NCBI GenBank assembly: GCA_025093985.1
Contig: JACAAK010000001.1
Location: forward strand, 248,001 to 312,000
From: Calvatia gigantea
Taxonomy: Eukaryota; Basidiomycota; Agaricomycetes; Agaricales; Lycoperdaceae
Direction: 5' to 3'
DNA: 64,000 nt
The notes beneath the pieces are model-generated. The model was not told the origin of the DNA, ran no database searches, and worked only from the letters and a program-made list of their open reading frames with translations. A program made the translations under genes and the position numbers. Positions 48,901 through 60,942 of this stretch are shown here, in pieces. The number at the start of each line of letters is the position of its first letter. Positions within the stretch are counted from its first letter, which is position 1.

Positions 48901-51665
48901 GCGAACGAAAAATGATTAATCCCGAGATGTGTAAGTCGTATTATCAATCCGAACCTCCCGTAAAATTTGGAATAGCACTGCGACTTTGGGGTCCTCGCAG
49001 GAAACCTGCTAACCGTAAGGAAATTCGGAATAACGGATCATAGGATCAGGAATTCCACCACGCGAAAAAAGAAAGAAAAACCTTGGGTGATTCGCCCATT
49101 ATTATCGTGTCACGAACGTTATGGGCCGAGTTGCGCGGACAGTTGTCATCCGGAGAGAACATATCCCTTCCCTCCACTGGGTAAGATGAATAGAGAGATT
49201 TATTTATAAAGTATGCAGTCCTTGGCTTCAAGAAAAGCCCTTCAGGCCTTAAGGCACCATCGGTCCCGAATACCACATTTAAGCATCCAAAAGTGAACCG
49301 GCACTTTATTTGGCTTCGGGGCCGCTCCGAACAAGTAGTGGTAGAGTGCGAAAGAAATCTGTATACCAGGACGGGTAGTCACAGGTCTAATTAGTCGAAT
49401 TGAGTGCGGAGTTCACCCCTCCAACGCCGGCAGCTAGCCCACGACCGGATCCACTGACCAACAGTCCGCCCATTCCCGACTCATCTGTGGTTCTCGTGTG
49501 ACGGTTAGTGGTATGTATGGTTAGTTCCCGTAAACACAAACAAGCTAGACGACTCTAGACTCTGATTCTCGGACATTATCAGACCTTCGCCTAAGCCCCG
49601 GGCTGCGATAGTTTATACTCAGCTCGTGATGACGACTTACGATCGCTAAATATTGATAGTAGCATTGAATCACATCTTGGAGGGCTCCATTCGTCTGACA
49701 CTGCTCATCCTGCTTCGGCAGCCATGAGGATGAGGCGTGGTGTGTGGGTCTTCGCTGTGTTACAGGTTGTTGTTTGAGAGTCCCCTTCACCCTGGTTGGA
49801 CCTCGGTGAACGCATGGGTGGACTTCGGCTTCTGATTGTGGATCCACATTTAGGGGCACCACTGCAGGTCATAGTTGTACGTCACCAGCTGCTCGTAGGT
49901 TTGCGAAAACGATACTGCTGGAGTATGCGAGTACCGTGCGTCCAAGCCTTGTTCGCCTCATAGAAAGGACCCAGGACTATGTTCCAGTAAATTGCGGAGC
50001 GAAGTTCCGGAGGGGAGGAAATCCACTGAATGGTCAAGTGGCTGTTCCATGATCCGGGCTGAGTCTCCTCGTGTAGCGCCCCCTATTGGAGTCTAAAATT
50101 CAAAACAAATAGTGACCCATGAAACCCCGTACCTCAATGAATGAGCCCGCGGTGTTTCATACGTGTTCCGGTTCAACTGTGAGTTGCTGTGAGTCAGAAA
50201 ACTCGTCGATCTTCAGGTGATTAAATGTTGTTAATTTATGCTATCGTCCATACACATGGGTGTAGCGTAGCATTGGCCGCACCTGAACGTCACCTGCGCA
50301 TTGCTGTTCAACAAGCCTCCTCGAGCCACGCTCATGAAGGGCTCGGAGTTCTGCAATGATCGAAATAGAGATAACTATCCAGGACTTAAAGTGGACCAAA
50401 CCAATTCATTGAATCTTCTTCGTCAAACCGTTCATTACAATTGGAAGACATACCGCGCCAAAATCGCATCAACACTGTTGTGTTATCCAACTCTCGAAGT
50501 TGCGAGCACTATTAATACCAAAGAATGTGAGAGCATCCCACAATTTTCGAGCACAGTCGAGGCAGCCTGATGATATACCGCAGGCGGTGGCGGCTTCCAG
50601 CCCTTGATCAAACACGCGTTTGCCTGCAGGCACCGAACCAGGTTCGCATAAACGCCCGTCAGATCGCGCTGGCTTCTGCGAGCCGGCGGGTTGGTTCGGC
50701 TACCCCTTCCCAGAGGTAAAGCTGCTCGGCCAATCTTGCTCAACGGACGATCCATTTTCTATGTCGAAGTCTGCATGATTTCTCCCCACATCCGTGATTT
50801 TTGAGCAGCAACTGTCCCCAGTGACCTGTGTGGATCGAACCTTGGGATAACTCATCGATAGATCCGATGATCTAGGAAAACTGAGAGCTCACGCCATGTA
50901 CTGTATAGGACCTTGAACGGTCCATCGATGACCGGTGATGTCCCATAGATTTAAGGGTTCACAGTCATATGGCCAGAAATGAGGATTTTCGAAGGAGAAG
51001 CCAATGGTTCGAGAATTCCGACTCGGCGTCTGTTCCCCCACGGATTGATATCACAATGAAGGTGTGTGTGCTTCCTAAACACAACGATGTAGATGTCGCG
51101 GGCCGCGCCAGTGACCTCGAATTAGAATACACCAGTCCAGGGGGAGCTGCTATGCCCAGCGTGGGTCAAAGGATCCCGCGGATAGCACAGTCGCTATGCG
51201 TCATCCTGCATAACCCTTGTCAGGTGTCCTTAGGTTTTGGAGGAAAAGAAAATATTGATGATCTTTGTCCGTTCGTCGTTCGGAGCGCTGGACTTATGTG
51301 TCATGTATGATCTGATCGGGACAGCCTTCGACTCTTTGCAGGAGGCTGTCTTGTGCTAGTGCTGGATAGAGGGTTAGCCAGGACGAGGGCGGGAAGGGCA
51401 TTAATGGTCCAATCTCGGTTATTCCGCCGGCTGGTACCGGAGGCGGACCATGGAGATGACGTGGCTAAAAAGATCATTCACAAAACATTAATATTGAATA
51501 ACGCGAATGTACCATGGATTCACAATATTATCTCACAACATCCGGCCCCACTCATGTGTAAAGGGATGATACCTCCCATTTGGCCTCCACTTCTCCGGCA
51601 AAACTCCAGTTAGAGCAGGCAATATTCAGAACCTTGGTATCAAGAAAGAAGCAGTTGTCGATTGT
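45971..51665. other. gene-sparse region; no gene supported
   Basis: About 5.7 kb with scattered short open frames on both strands and no recognisable protein motif or coherent exon chain. Runs of eight to eleven G occur at about 48048 and in several other places. A TATATATATA tract near 46086-46096 lies about 115 nt upstream of the gene ending at 45970 and could serve its promoter. Confidence 0.45.
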
Positions 51666-52060
51666 CTAAGGAGTCACTTCAACGGGACCCGAGATTTGAG
51701 CCGATGTTCGCAACGCGACGGGGGTGAGCGAGTAATTTCCGAAGGCGATATTGATTTGAGGGGAGTAACAGAAGCGCTTGTGTACGTCGGAGGGGGTAGA
51801 AACGTGGAAGTACACGAACACTGCTGGCGGGTATGGTGGCAAGAAATCGCAGGATTTACATTGATGGGAAGGGCTTAATGGCCAGGTAACGAGTCGCTCT
51901 TGTCTAGTCAAAGCCGTTGCAAGTACCGAAGAACTTTTCCGCGCCAAGACCCCACCAACCACCTTCAGGGGTATTGGAGGGATCTTGAGAGGGCACACGA
52001 AGAGGGACGTGGTTGAGGACTGGATGAATTCCACACATGAAGATCGCTTTTTTTAAAAAA
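51666..52060 (-). pseudogene. possible decayed gene of unknown family
   Basis: Two overlapping minus-strand frames each look protein-like in different halves. The upstream half reads GIHPVLNHVPLRVPSQDPSN then EGGWWGLGAEKFFGTCNGFD before a stop. The downstream half, in another frame, reads CKSCDFLPPYPPAVFVYFHV and on to FGNYSLTPVALRTSAQISGP before TAG at 51666. The switch falls near 51900 and no GT-AG intron with matching phase was found there. It could be a frameshifted gene, or composition could mislead. No family was recognised. Confidence 0.25.
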
Positions 52061-52454
52061 AAAGAAAACCCATGAATTGATACGCGGGATGCTCAGACGG
52101 TCCGCGGTTCCAGACGGGTAACTACTATGATCGTCCCAAAATGAAATAGGAAGAAAGAAGTCACAAACCCCGAACGATGAAAGGTACGAGAGAAAAGAAA
52201 GAAGACCCCCCTCACTTTAAATCGCATACCTCCTATCCGACACGAAGACCACTTTTTTATCGCGTTATCACTCAGGACTCTTTTCGTGGAGTTATGACAA
52301 CATTTTTCGCGAGCTCTTCGATACTCACGCGGTCGCCCAGTTGCCCAGCTCCCATGGTAATTCCAGCAAAAACCCCTGTGTGAATGTTAAATCCTCAGTG
52401 TCACTGACTTCACCTTTGAACAGATCGCTGTCCTTGGTGATACAAACGTCTGAT

Positions 52455-52600
52455 AATCATCCGAGCACCTTGGCACAGAGAGTGCGGTTCTGGACAATTT
52501 CTCCCGGGCGGAGATAATTAAAGATGTTGCTCCTTCGTTTTGCTCCCGTAACGACATGACTTGGCGCCTGGGATATCTTGCTCCCCTGTGTCCGGGGAAG
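52455..52600 (+). repeat. direct repeat of about 145 bp, copy 1
   Basis: The block with CACAGAGAGTGC, AATT.CTCCC, GATAATTAAAG, TTTTGCTCCC, ACGACTTGGC/ATGACTTGGC and CTGGGATATCTT recurs at 52997-53145 with about four-fifths identity by eye. It is non-coding, lies downstream of the intact membrane paralogue and may belong to an unknown dispersed element. Confidence 0.7.
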
Positions 52601-52996
52601 CGCAGGCCGAAATGAGTGGCATCCTTGCTGAAGAAAAACACTGTTATGGACATTTCTCATGGTACAACGACGGGTTTCATACCGGGGTTTTTACCGCATG
52701 CAAAGCTTTAGGTCCCCTCCACTGATATTGCCTGGCGCATGGGAAATATTTAGTGAATTGGCGCACGAGATGGGCGTTTGATCATGACTTTAATTAATCC
52801 CGCAATATAACGCAGATCTACCGTACTTAAACTACCTGAGTCAACGCCGTAAATACAGTCCCCCCAACAAGTTATTCAACAGAGGAGGCAGATGTGATAG
52901 GGTGTTGTGACGTGGGACAAACTGTGCCAGTGCGCAAATATGAAGCACGGACTTCTCGCGTACCGTAACCCGCCCTTAATAAGATAAACATTTGAT

Positions 52997-53145
52997 GGCC
53001 ATCGGAGTACCTTCACACAGAGAGTGCAATTTCGAACAATTCCTCCCAGGGGGGATAATTAAAGCCGTTACCCGTTCCTTTTGCTCCCAGAATGACACGA
53101 CTTGGCCTCTGGGATATCTTACTCCTCTGCGTCTGTGGTCCAAAT
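52997..53145 (+). repeat. direct repeat of about 145 bp, copy 2
   Basis: Second copy of 52455-52600 in the same orientation, about 540 bp away. No terminal inverted repeats or target duplications were evident at its edges. Confidence 0.7.
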
Positions 53146-53351
53146 TCGTACTTAAATTGTATATTAGGGGGTATAGGAAGGCAAGTGCGAGAAGTCCGGC
53201 ACGCAAGAGAAAAAAGGTGTAAGAAAAGCGAAGGAATCGAAGAAGTGCCAAAATAGGGAAGGAAATCATAGCCACCTAATCCAACCCTGCTGTCGCGATT
53301 GCAAACCCACGTTTTCACCCCTTCTTCATTAAACTGCCAGCCAGTCACCCT

Positions 53352-54585
53352 TCAACTTTCAGCCTCAATAATTTTTCGGTTCGAAGAATTCACCATCCCC
53401 GACAAATCTTCGATGACAACATGGGAGGCGATTTCTCCAGGCGCTTGCTGAGAGGGGGCAAAATGGATGCTCGTCATGACCCTCGTTCGCATATCGGTGA
53501 CATCCCCGTTCAGGTTGTAAAATGTTAATGCCATGTTTCGATGAACACGACAGACCATCACAGAGGTCACAATAATAGAAGGAGACATGAGCGCTGTCCG
53601 GTAGATTAGGGGTATTGAGGGCGCCAAGGTCAGAGTCAAGGCAATGAGTCTGCAGATAAGGCCAACTCTGTCAGGTGGTTTCAGTATTTACTGAGACCGT
53701 ATCAATGAAGAAGGGCGATACTCACAAGTAATACTTCTGACCACCCTGAACGATTGCCCTTGACACGATGGGAAGCATCTTGCCAGTGAAAAGCCGAGTA
53801 GCCCAACTCCCACCAGTGTTGATGTTGTTTGGGCTTTGATATGCGAGCTTGTACGAGATTGAGACGAAGACAAGGGTATCAAAGAATACTGCAAAAAAGT
53901 AGGTGGCTGACCCATACAATTCCACCTTGGAAGTAGTGCAATAACCAGTTCCCGGGATATGCGTCATTTTAATAGCAAAAAGGAGCAACAGATTGCTCAA
54001 ATTGGCACCAGCGAACGCGAGTGAAAATACCCAATTAGCCAAGCGATTTCCTGAGTAAACCGCTTGTGCCCGTTTGAGAAATAAGTATGAAGAGGTCGCC
54101 ATCGTCACGATACACGCGGCGTTGATGCCGTCCAGTATTGCTTGACAATTGGAGATCGGGCGAGCTATAGGAACGATTTAGTCCTTGTACTATTTACAAG
54201 TGACTGCAACTGACCTTCCAGTGTAACCCACAATGACACACAACTGGCAGCAGCAATCCTGATATATTACAGCTAGCACTTCAGCAGGAATGCCTCAAAT
54301 TTTCGCAACACTCCTACCTTGTGATAAGATAGCAGATTGTCGCAACAATGCCTCCACTACCTTGCTTCAGCATTTTCACATCCTCTGGGATGAATGCGAG
54401 AACGTCCCATATAACACCCTGTATCCCAAAACGTGAACAACTTCGAATGGGGCCATTGATTGCCAACCTACACCAAGGAATGCAGCGTGAACGATCCTCA
54501 CTACTTCAAGATGTGTGGCTTCATCGGGCGGGAAGTGGTTAAGATATATGTCGGGATTAGGGAGTGGTTGGGTTGCATTGGACAT
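53352..54585 (-). CDS. multi-pass membrane protein paralogue B (intact)
   Basis: Five exons (54585-54472, 54418-54318, 54258-54215, 54164-53726, 53667-53352) join in one frame to 337 aa. It starts MSNATQPLPNPDIYLNHFPP, followed by a helix with VIWDVLAFIPEDVKML, then EARPISNCQ, TSSYLFLKRAQAVYSGNRLA, IPGTGYCTTSKVELY, further hydrophobic segments and a soluble tail of about 60 residues ending IIEAES. About seven helices are likely. The I/VWD...L...EDVK and NCQ...RAxAVY..NR motifs belong to a large basidiomycete membrane family with no assigned function. It is an inverted paralogue of 28170-29422 with the same intron positions. Confidence 0.82.
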
Positions 54586-54617
54586 GATTGGTAATGTAAG
54601 GCCACTTGGGGATACCG

Positions 54618-54629
54618 CTTATATATGAA
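54618..54629 (-). promoter_or_regulatory. TATA element of membrane paralogue B
   Basis: On the minus strand, TTCATATATAAG lies 32 nt upstream of the ATG at 54585. The paralogue at 28170 has TTCATATATATAAG at the same spacing. Confidence 0.55.
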
Positions 54630-54759
54630 GATTCGACATCTCTCTATATTAATAGCATGTGTAGCACTCCCACCATAAAATAACACATCAGTGGGAAGCA
54701 GTTTGGTTGCGAGCGGTGCGATGTTATTTTGGCCGGTTGATGCAGTCCAGCTTTAGTTT

Positions 54760-55020
54760 GGCAGATGTGTGATGGACGCGGAAGCAACTGTGCATTGCTC
54801 TCGAATGTAGGCCTTCCGGACACTGCAGAGACTAATGAAGTGAGTGGTCCTGCCGAGTCGTGGTTTACGACCGGTTATCTCAAGTGTGAATATTCTTCGA
54901 ATGGAATTGTTACCAGACTCGGTTACGGTTGGGATCTTATCACTGAGTTAAATTACATCCACCAGACTTGTTTGATGAGGAGGCTGACCATTGTTTGATA
55001 TGGGGACGCCAGACATCAGG
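54760..55020 (+). pseudogene. relic of an F-box protein C-terminus
   Basis: The plus strand reads YLKCEYSSNGIVTRLGYGWD and then, one frame over, LFDEEADHCLIWGR. These match the order LYKGCTVYPDGTISRLRYGS and CFDEETGRCLLKI at the end of the F-box protein at 13673-15243. The frame change and missing N-terminus mark it as a relic. Confidence 0.55.
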
Positions 55021-55439
55021 CATCAAGGACAGCACCCTGCTCACCGATATTGTTGGTTCTAGCTTCTATTTGGGTAGAACTTGGAGCTGGAAGCTTGTGC
55101 AATGCCGTTCGGCACTATCTAAATTTTGATTATGTGGGAAACACGGAGACTTCTTTTTTGTCTTCATTTAACTTGAGGAGCCAAGCACCGGAAAGTGGTT
55201 TCTTTGTCGATTGGAGAAGAAACAAACGGTGATGATAAGGAGGAAGCACGGAGGGCCGCGGTGAGTTTGGGTGTGCTTGTTAACCGGGTCGGGGGGGCCA
55301 CTGTAAAAGATGCCTCTTCTATTTTTAGAATATACGGATTCAACAACTGGATAAGTTTACTTGCGGGTGTGACTTGCTCGATCAGCCGTGTGGCTCGATA
55401 ACTCGATACAACGTCACGGTGTGACTTTCTGATAGAAAA

Positions 55440-55565
55440 GCAGGAGCTCCGAAGAAGAGGTGAAGAGTCGACGGTATGTCGGCTTTCACCTATGGTCGCG
55501 GCGGTGTGAGTGTTTATTCAAAGACATACAAGTCCGTCTCCAGCCCCAGAAAGCAGAGGAGGAAT
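55440..55565 (-). pseudogene. relic of the small membrane protein exon 1
   Basis: This segment resembles 57930-58070, inside exon 1 of the gene at 57520-58128, in the same orientation. It includes an identical 18-base stretch, GACATACAAGTCCGTCTC (55523-55540 and 58024-58041). The surrounding frame is broken. A weak match may continue downstream (about 55940 and 58670). Confidence 0.55.
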
Positions 55566-56149
55566 TTCTGGCTGCAGGGGTTAGACCTAAATCATCAGCG
55601 GTAAGTTAAATGAGGTAATGGGTGCGTGAAAGCCGAGACTAGTTGGTTTGAGGTGTTCATCAGCCCCCCGACAAGCCATCAGCCGGCTAGATCTGGACAG
55701 AATCAATCAATTCACCACCCTCTTCCTCCAGAATGATTAGACCATTGCGTTGCATCTATCATCCGCGCCATCGATGGGTTGGAGTATAAGGGAAGGTAGA
55801 CTTCTTGCTCAAGCGCTCAAGAACTACACCAGCCAGTCGATGTGACACAGGTTATATTGAAATCATATTGATTTCAAAAAATGTAAAGTGTGTCGTATTG
55901 AGGACTACACCTTTCGGATTTAATTTGATATTGGTATGACGAGTGTCACATCAACTTGTTGGTGCAGTGTATAACTCAAAGGACTGCGCAGCAGTGCGAC
56001 CAACAAGTCTAACAGCCCCATCAGAAAGTCTAGTGGTCAACTCCACCGCATCCTTCTAGGGCCATCTGGATCGTGATATAACTACACCTTTCTCAACTCC
56101 AGAACAGTTCCCAAGTGGGACTCAAGGTGTAGTTGGATATGATGGCCAT
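55566..56149. other. no gene seen
   Basis: No coding signal. Contains two similar ACTACACCTTTC phrases near 55900 and 56080. It lies between relics of the small membrane protein and of an F-box protein. Confidence 0.4.
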
Positions 56150-56456
56150 GGGGTGGATGTGGAGCCTATTCGGACTGACGAGTGGACAGTTAGCATTCGG
56201 TCCCAAACTCAAGCTTTTTCGCCTGATGATTTAGGCCATCATTCGGCGATACCGGGCAAATTGGCCGCTGGTGGGATCCATTCCCCCCCTCCCTTGACGA
56301 TCCGCTCTTTGATAAATTCCCGATGGAACTTATATCACTGCCAGTTATAGTCCAAATTGTTTATGTACGGCATGCTGTTTGACGGGGAGACTGGTCGCTG
56401 CGCAATCAGGAATACAAGGGAGGGTGAGTTAGTGGTGGATTTCTTACCACAGTGAC
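56150..56456 (+). pseudogene. second relic of an F-box protein C-terminus
   Basis: The segment ends FDGETGRCAIRNTR then VVDFLPQ and a TGA stop at 56454-56456, parallel to FDEETGRCLLKI...VLDFLPR and stop in the F-box protein at 13673-15243. The upstream frame (from about 56150) is interrupted by a stop near 56350. No F-box is attached. Confidence 0.55.
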
Positions 56457-57519
56457 GCACATCTATATCGCGCACGTGGATTATCCTGGGCCCCCATTCG
56501 ACTCGACTCCCCGGGCGCCCTTTGAACTAAAATTGTTGCTCGTTTTGAAAGGTAATTTCCCTACCTGCGCTACTGTTGGCATCGGATGGAATTGCCCAGA
56601 TCTGTTAATATGGTAAGTTGGTCTTGAGACAAAACACACTCACCACACAAGGCTTGGTGATGGTGCTATTCTATGTACCTCATGTCCCGGATCCGTTGCC
56701 TTAGCAGCATCCGTGAATGACCCAAATGATGCAGGCGCGTGTCTTGTGAGGTGCCTTCCCTCATTTTTGCTCACCTCAATCACCTCATTGCCCAGTTCTG
56801 TCACCCCAATTGGTTCAATACACTGCGTGCGCTTTACCACTAAAAATAATGGAAAAGTGTCGCCCTTATATAGAAATCTTGCCTACATAAGGCAAAGGGT
56901 TCAGAATTTACTCAGGATTTATGGTACTTAAAGCGCGCGCAGTGAACAACATCCCTTTGCCTTTCTTGGCTTGTACTTGCACTACGTTTGCTTATAAAAG
57001 TTGGTTGGGTATGTGCTTTGTATCAGTTTCGTATTAGGTATCCCAAGGCGGCTAGTTTTACACAGAATACAGGTGACACCGGCCTAAAAATTATTTATAG
57101 TTATTACAATCGGGCCCAAGAGTCCCCTTCAATGTATCCGTCTGGAATAGGGTCAAATAAGGTAAAAAATGCCATAGTTTTAATTTTATCCGAGAATGTA
57201 ATCTTCGTCGCGCGACAACATGCAGGCCACGACGCGCCCTCAACTCGAAGTGAATCGAGGAGGCAGAAAAGAAACGCGTGATGTGTGCGTGTGTTTGCAA
57301 GACTGTTTATATCGCAAATGGTGGGAGAAGCTCTGCTCGTCACTACCACCCGGAGAACCCAGTTCAAGAAGCATCGTAGCCAACTTCCAAAAAAATCCCC
57401 ATCGCAAAAAAAAAAAGCTCCAAAGCTTGCCCGACTACCCAGCCCAACCCAACCTAGAATAGTGTGATGCAGTACCCGAAGCCCTTCAGGGCGGGGGGCG
57501 GGAACAACTTGACCTTCTT
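56457..57519. other. intergenic; no gene supported
   Basis: No convincing coding signal. The 3' UTR of the small membrane protein gene lies at the right edge. Confidence 0.4.
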
Positions 57520-58128
57520 TTACTTCGAAGTCGCCCATACAGCCAACCCAGCTGCAACACCCGCGAGAGCTGCGAATGCGACGAAGGCAGTAAGGCAGCG
57601 TTTAGCGTATTTGAGTTCGGCTTTGCGCATATGGGAGATGAAGGCTTCTTTCTCGGCTTCGGATTTTTCGGGGAGCCCAGAGCCGGTGGTGAATTCTTCG
57701 TCTGCGGGGGATGGGGAAGGGGGAGCATGGAGAGGTGTGAAGAGGATGAACGCGCCCATCAGCCAGAACGGCGGGAACACTATAAAAAAAGAACGATGAG
57801 TGCAAAGTTATTTTTTTTTACGAAAGGAGAGGGGCATACAGAAGCCGAAACGGAAGAGGTACATCGCAAGGGTGGCCGGCTCGTATGTCGCCATGTAGCT
57901 CGGGACTATATCACGATGACTTTCGGAGTAGGAAGGTGGGAGCTCCGATGGAGAACCTCTGGAGAGTCTGCGATCGTGCCGGCTTTCACTTGTCGCCGTG
58001 GAAGATGTGAAAGTGTATCCGAAGACATACAAGTCCGTCTCTGGCCTTTCGAAGGAGGCGGAAGAATCCCGGGTGTGGAGAGGCGCAGGGGTCGCGATCT
58101 GAACAGTCTGAGTTGTGGTGGTGTTCAT
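57520..58128 (-). CDS. small tail-region membrane protein
   Basis: Two exons (58128-57840 and 57779-57520) are joined by a 60-nt intron (GTATGC...TATAG) and predict 182 aa. Residues 1-80 are soluble and Ser/Thr-rich, including a Pro-rich ELPPSYSES. Then comes a conserved-looking block, EPATLAMYLFRFGFLFPPFW plus LMGAFILF, forming one hydrophobic helix. A charged helix follows (EKSEAEKEAFISHMRKAELK YAKRC), then a second hydrophobic helix, AFVAFAALAGVAAGLAVWAT, and the end. Similar small two-helix proteins occur in many basidiomycetes; function is unknown. A decayed copy of exon 1 lies at 55440-55565. A TATATA sequence (58213-58218) is about 85 nt upstream of the start. Confidence 0.75.
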
Positions 58129-60942
58129 GGCGAGTTAGTGGCTGGGGCTGTTGGAGGGGAGGCGTCGGTTGGGGGGCGGGTTGGGGAACACAACAGCACA
58201 ACGGAACCCGAATATATACCAGTCGGGCAAAGACACGGGCGGGAATCAATCCATGCAATTCCGTCGTTACCAATCCACAAAATATTCCTAAAAGAGGAAA
58301 AGTGGCGGGTTGTGGGCGCTGGTGTAAATACGGACCAACAAACAAAACACGCAGAGCGACAAAGGAGATTGGGTTGGTGCCATGGTAACGAGTCGGGACG
58401 ATGTTCAGATGATTGGTCGGTGATTCGATATTCAATATTCATTAATCACTGCTCGGACCGTCAGTGGAATTCGGAGTATCGACCAGCATCCAGGAGCTTT
58501 TTGGGAGTTGACTGGTATGTGTTCCGAATTCATGTGAGGGACATACTTCCGTAGTAAATTCCACTACGCCTGCAAGTCAATGCAACGCGAGTCATACTCG
58601 CATCAAATTGAATGATAAAAGTGTATTTTTCGGTATAACTTACTCTATGGGTTGATATGATACTGGTACGCCTCGCGTCATACCAGCCTCGTTGGCGCAG
58701 TGTTCTCCAGAACGAGAGTTTGATTCATTGACAATAACCGGTGAGGACCGCATCATTATCAATACAAATTCAACTTCCCACCAAACAATCAACGCCTGGA
58801 TGTTTCACGACCTCCTCCAGTACAGGACTCGACTAGGTCCGGAGAGCTCGGTTGCGAAACGAAAATAGGAGGATTCTTTTGTAAGACGATACGACGTCAT
58901 ACTCATAAGTTCTGGGTCGTTTATTTTTAAATTTAGTAACTGTCATTCCAGGTCGTTTCGCCACCATCACGGTGATCAAATACCACCAACAGCTTTTTTC
59001 TATAGAAATAGCGAAGTCATGCTTTCGTCACCATGATGCCGTGGTCGGAGCAGCGAAGACGCGGCAAAGTAGTGGAAAGTCACCCGAAAATCGCGGCCCG
59101 TTCCACAGGCGGTGCTCCGAGTCCGATCAAGGCCATTTTTGATTGCTTTACAATCGCGGGCGGCACAAGGTCATCCCCAGTGAGAAATGCGCGGAATCTG
59201 GCGGAACTCAGATGGTCCTATTTTGGGCATCCATCTGGTTCGGCTGAATTCCAAAAAGTGTACACTTATTGGAACTCAAACGAAGCCTCCGGAAGTCACA
59301 ATAGCAGTGCAATACTGACTCGTCTGAACTCGTTTGACATCCAACCTCTTGTAATGCAAAAGGAACCATATGTATTGGAACGGAAACGGCTACTACTATT
59401 TTGGGCAGTCCAGGTCCTCTTGTTGCTCCAGCCTCCGTTCGTCATTGAGATCATTGAGACCCTGACCATGATGCTGGACAGTGCGTGGTGTAAGAACATC
59501 TTCATATTGACAGCTGAGTAGTAAACCACGTACCAGACAAAAGGCGCGTTTTCAGCTATAATGTAACCATTTAGAGGGGTTACAGGGAAATGACATGCTG
59601 ATCAACATTCTGAATACCAAGCCAAGTAACGCGACTCGCCGGAAAAGTATGGGAAACAGCAACGTAAGGGAAGCAGTGAGAATAAGATCATTCTGAGTGG
59701 AAAATTGTCAGTTAGCTACAAGATTATAAAGTCATAGTGAAATGGACAAGCGAGAAATTCAACAGTGGTCCCACGCATGACTATATGCTGCACGAGGTTC
59801 ATCAATTATAAGAAGAAACGAGAGGCCTTAAACTTACTAGGAAGAATTGATGTGAAAGTAAGGTCCGAGTGTCGTTAACCAAGGGCCAGAATGGCTGGTA
59901 TTGGATTGATAATTGTCGATGATTGAAAGGAGGAAGAAATATAACACACCCAAGCTAACGGCCCTCACAGTGGGGTGAGCAGTAGGATTTGTTGTAGGGT
60001 TCCGTGGCAAGGAGTTTCACCGCATACAGGGACCCAAGCGTGCAAGGAACGTCAGAGATAGCCTTTAACGGGGGACGGTATAACTTACCCAGTGGAAACT
60101 GCTAAGTACGTTGAGGCTGGCCCCTCGCAAGGTTCACGTATAGGCTTAGAATGAGCTGTAAGAGTGTTATTCCGCTGCTGCTGCCTCTCTCACTTTTCGT
60201 GCTTGAAGTACACCGTAGTGTGGTTTAGGGATTTCTCACCTTTCGCAAGTTTGGATGGGCACCAATTTCGACCATTTACCAAACGATGTTGATGAACTTG
60301 GATGGATTGTATATAGCAATGGCAGACGAGGATGTGAGAGTTTGAGTAGGAGATATCCTCCGTCCCAAGCTTGGAATCAGCGGGGTATATATACGAGCCG
60401 GAATCGGATGGAAGACTTCGAGTAGTGGATGGGACTTGTGTTGGTACATCCATAGGATTACTTTGGCTACCACAAACGGCGTGATGCACAACAGCAGTCG
60501 CTTACAAAGTTTTATGGGTCGTGCGAAATCCACTGAGCTCCATGAAGTTCATTTATTCAGGCGTGTCGTTCGCGTCGACTTCCACTCGGCTCGTCTGACC
60601 TCGTTTTCCAGAGTCCGCCTCGTTTGAGCCCGGCTAGATTCCACGGGTTTCTCACTGGGGGTCATCAGGTATTTCATCAACTAAGTACATCTAGAGCCTA
60701 TATATCCACTGGTCAGGTTTCATCATGGACCCAGGGTACACGAACAGCCCTGGTTTCAGGAAAAAGAACGATCTATGAGCACTTATTTTTTGGCAAATTC
60801 GGGTGACAGGAAATGAGATTGAGAGGCAGCCGGCAACCTTTGAGAGGTAATCTCACGAGGGCTTGAGTGCAACCTTCGGTCCTAGCTAAGAAGCTTGGCA
60901 TTGCAAGGTAACCTCAAGTTGGGCGCCTAAATAAGGTACAAC
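58129..60942. other. intergenic; no gene supported
   Basis: About 2.8 kb between two minus-strand genes. An open plus-strand frame of 162 codons (59033-59521, starting MMPWSEQRRRGK, with a hydrophobic stretch LLLFWAVQVLLLLQPPFVIE) is the longest candidate. It has no recognised motif or exon partner, so it is not called as a gene. Confidence 0.4.

Noticed and set aside
59033..59521. 162-codon plus-strand frame with a hydrophobic stretch
   Set aside because: No motif, promoter or exon partner was found, and length alone is not enough in this GC range.
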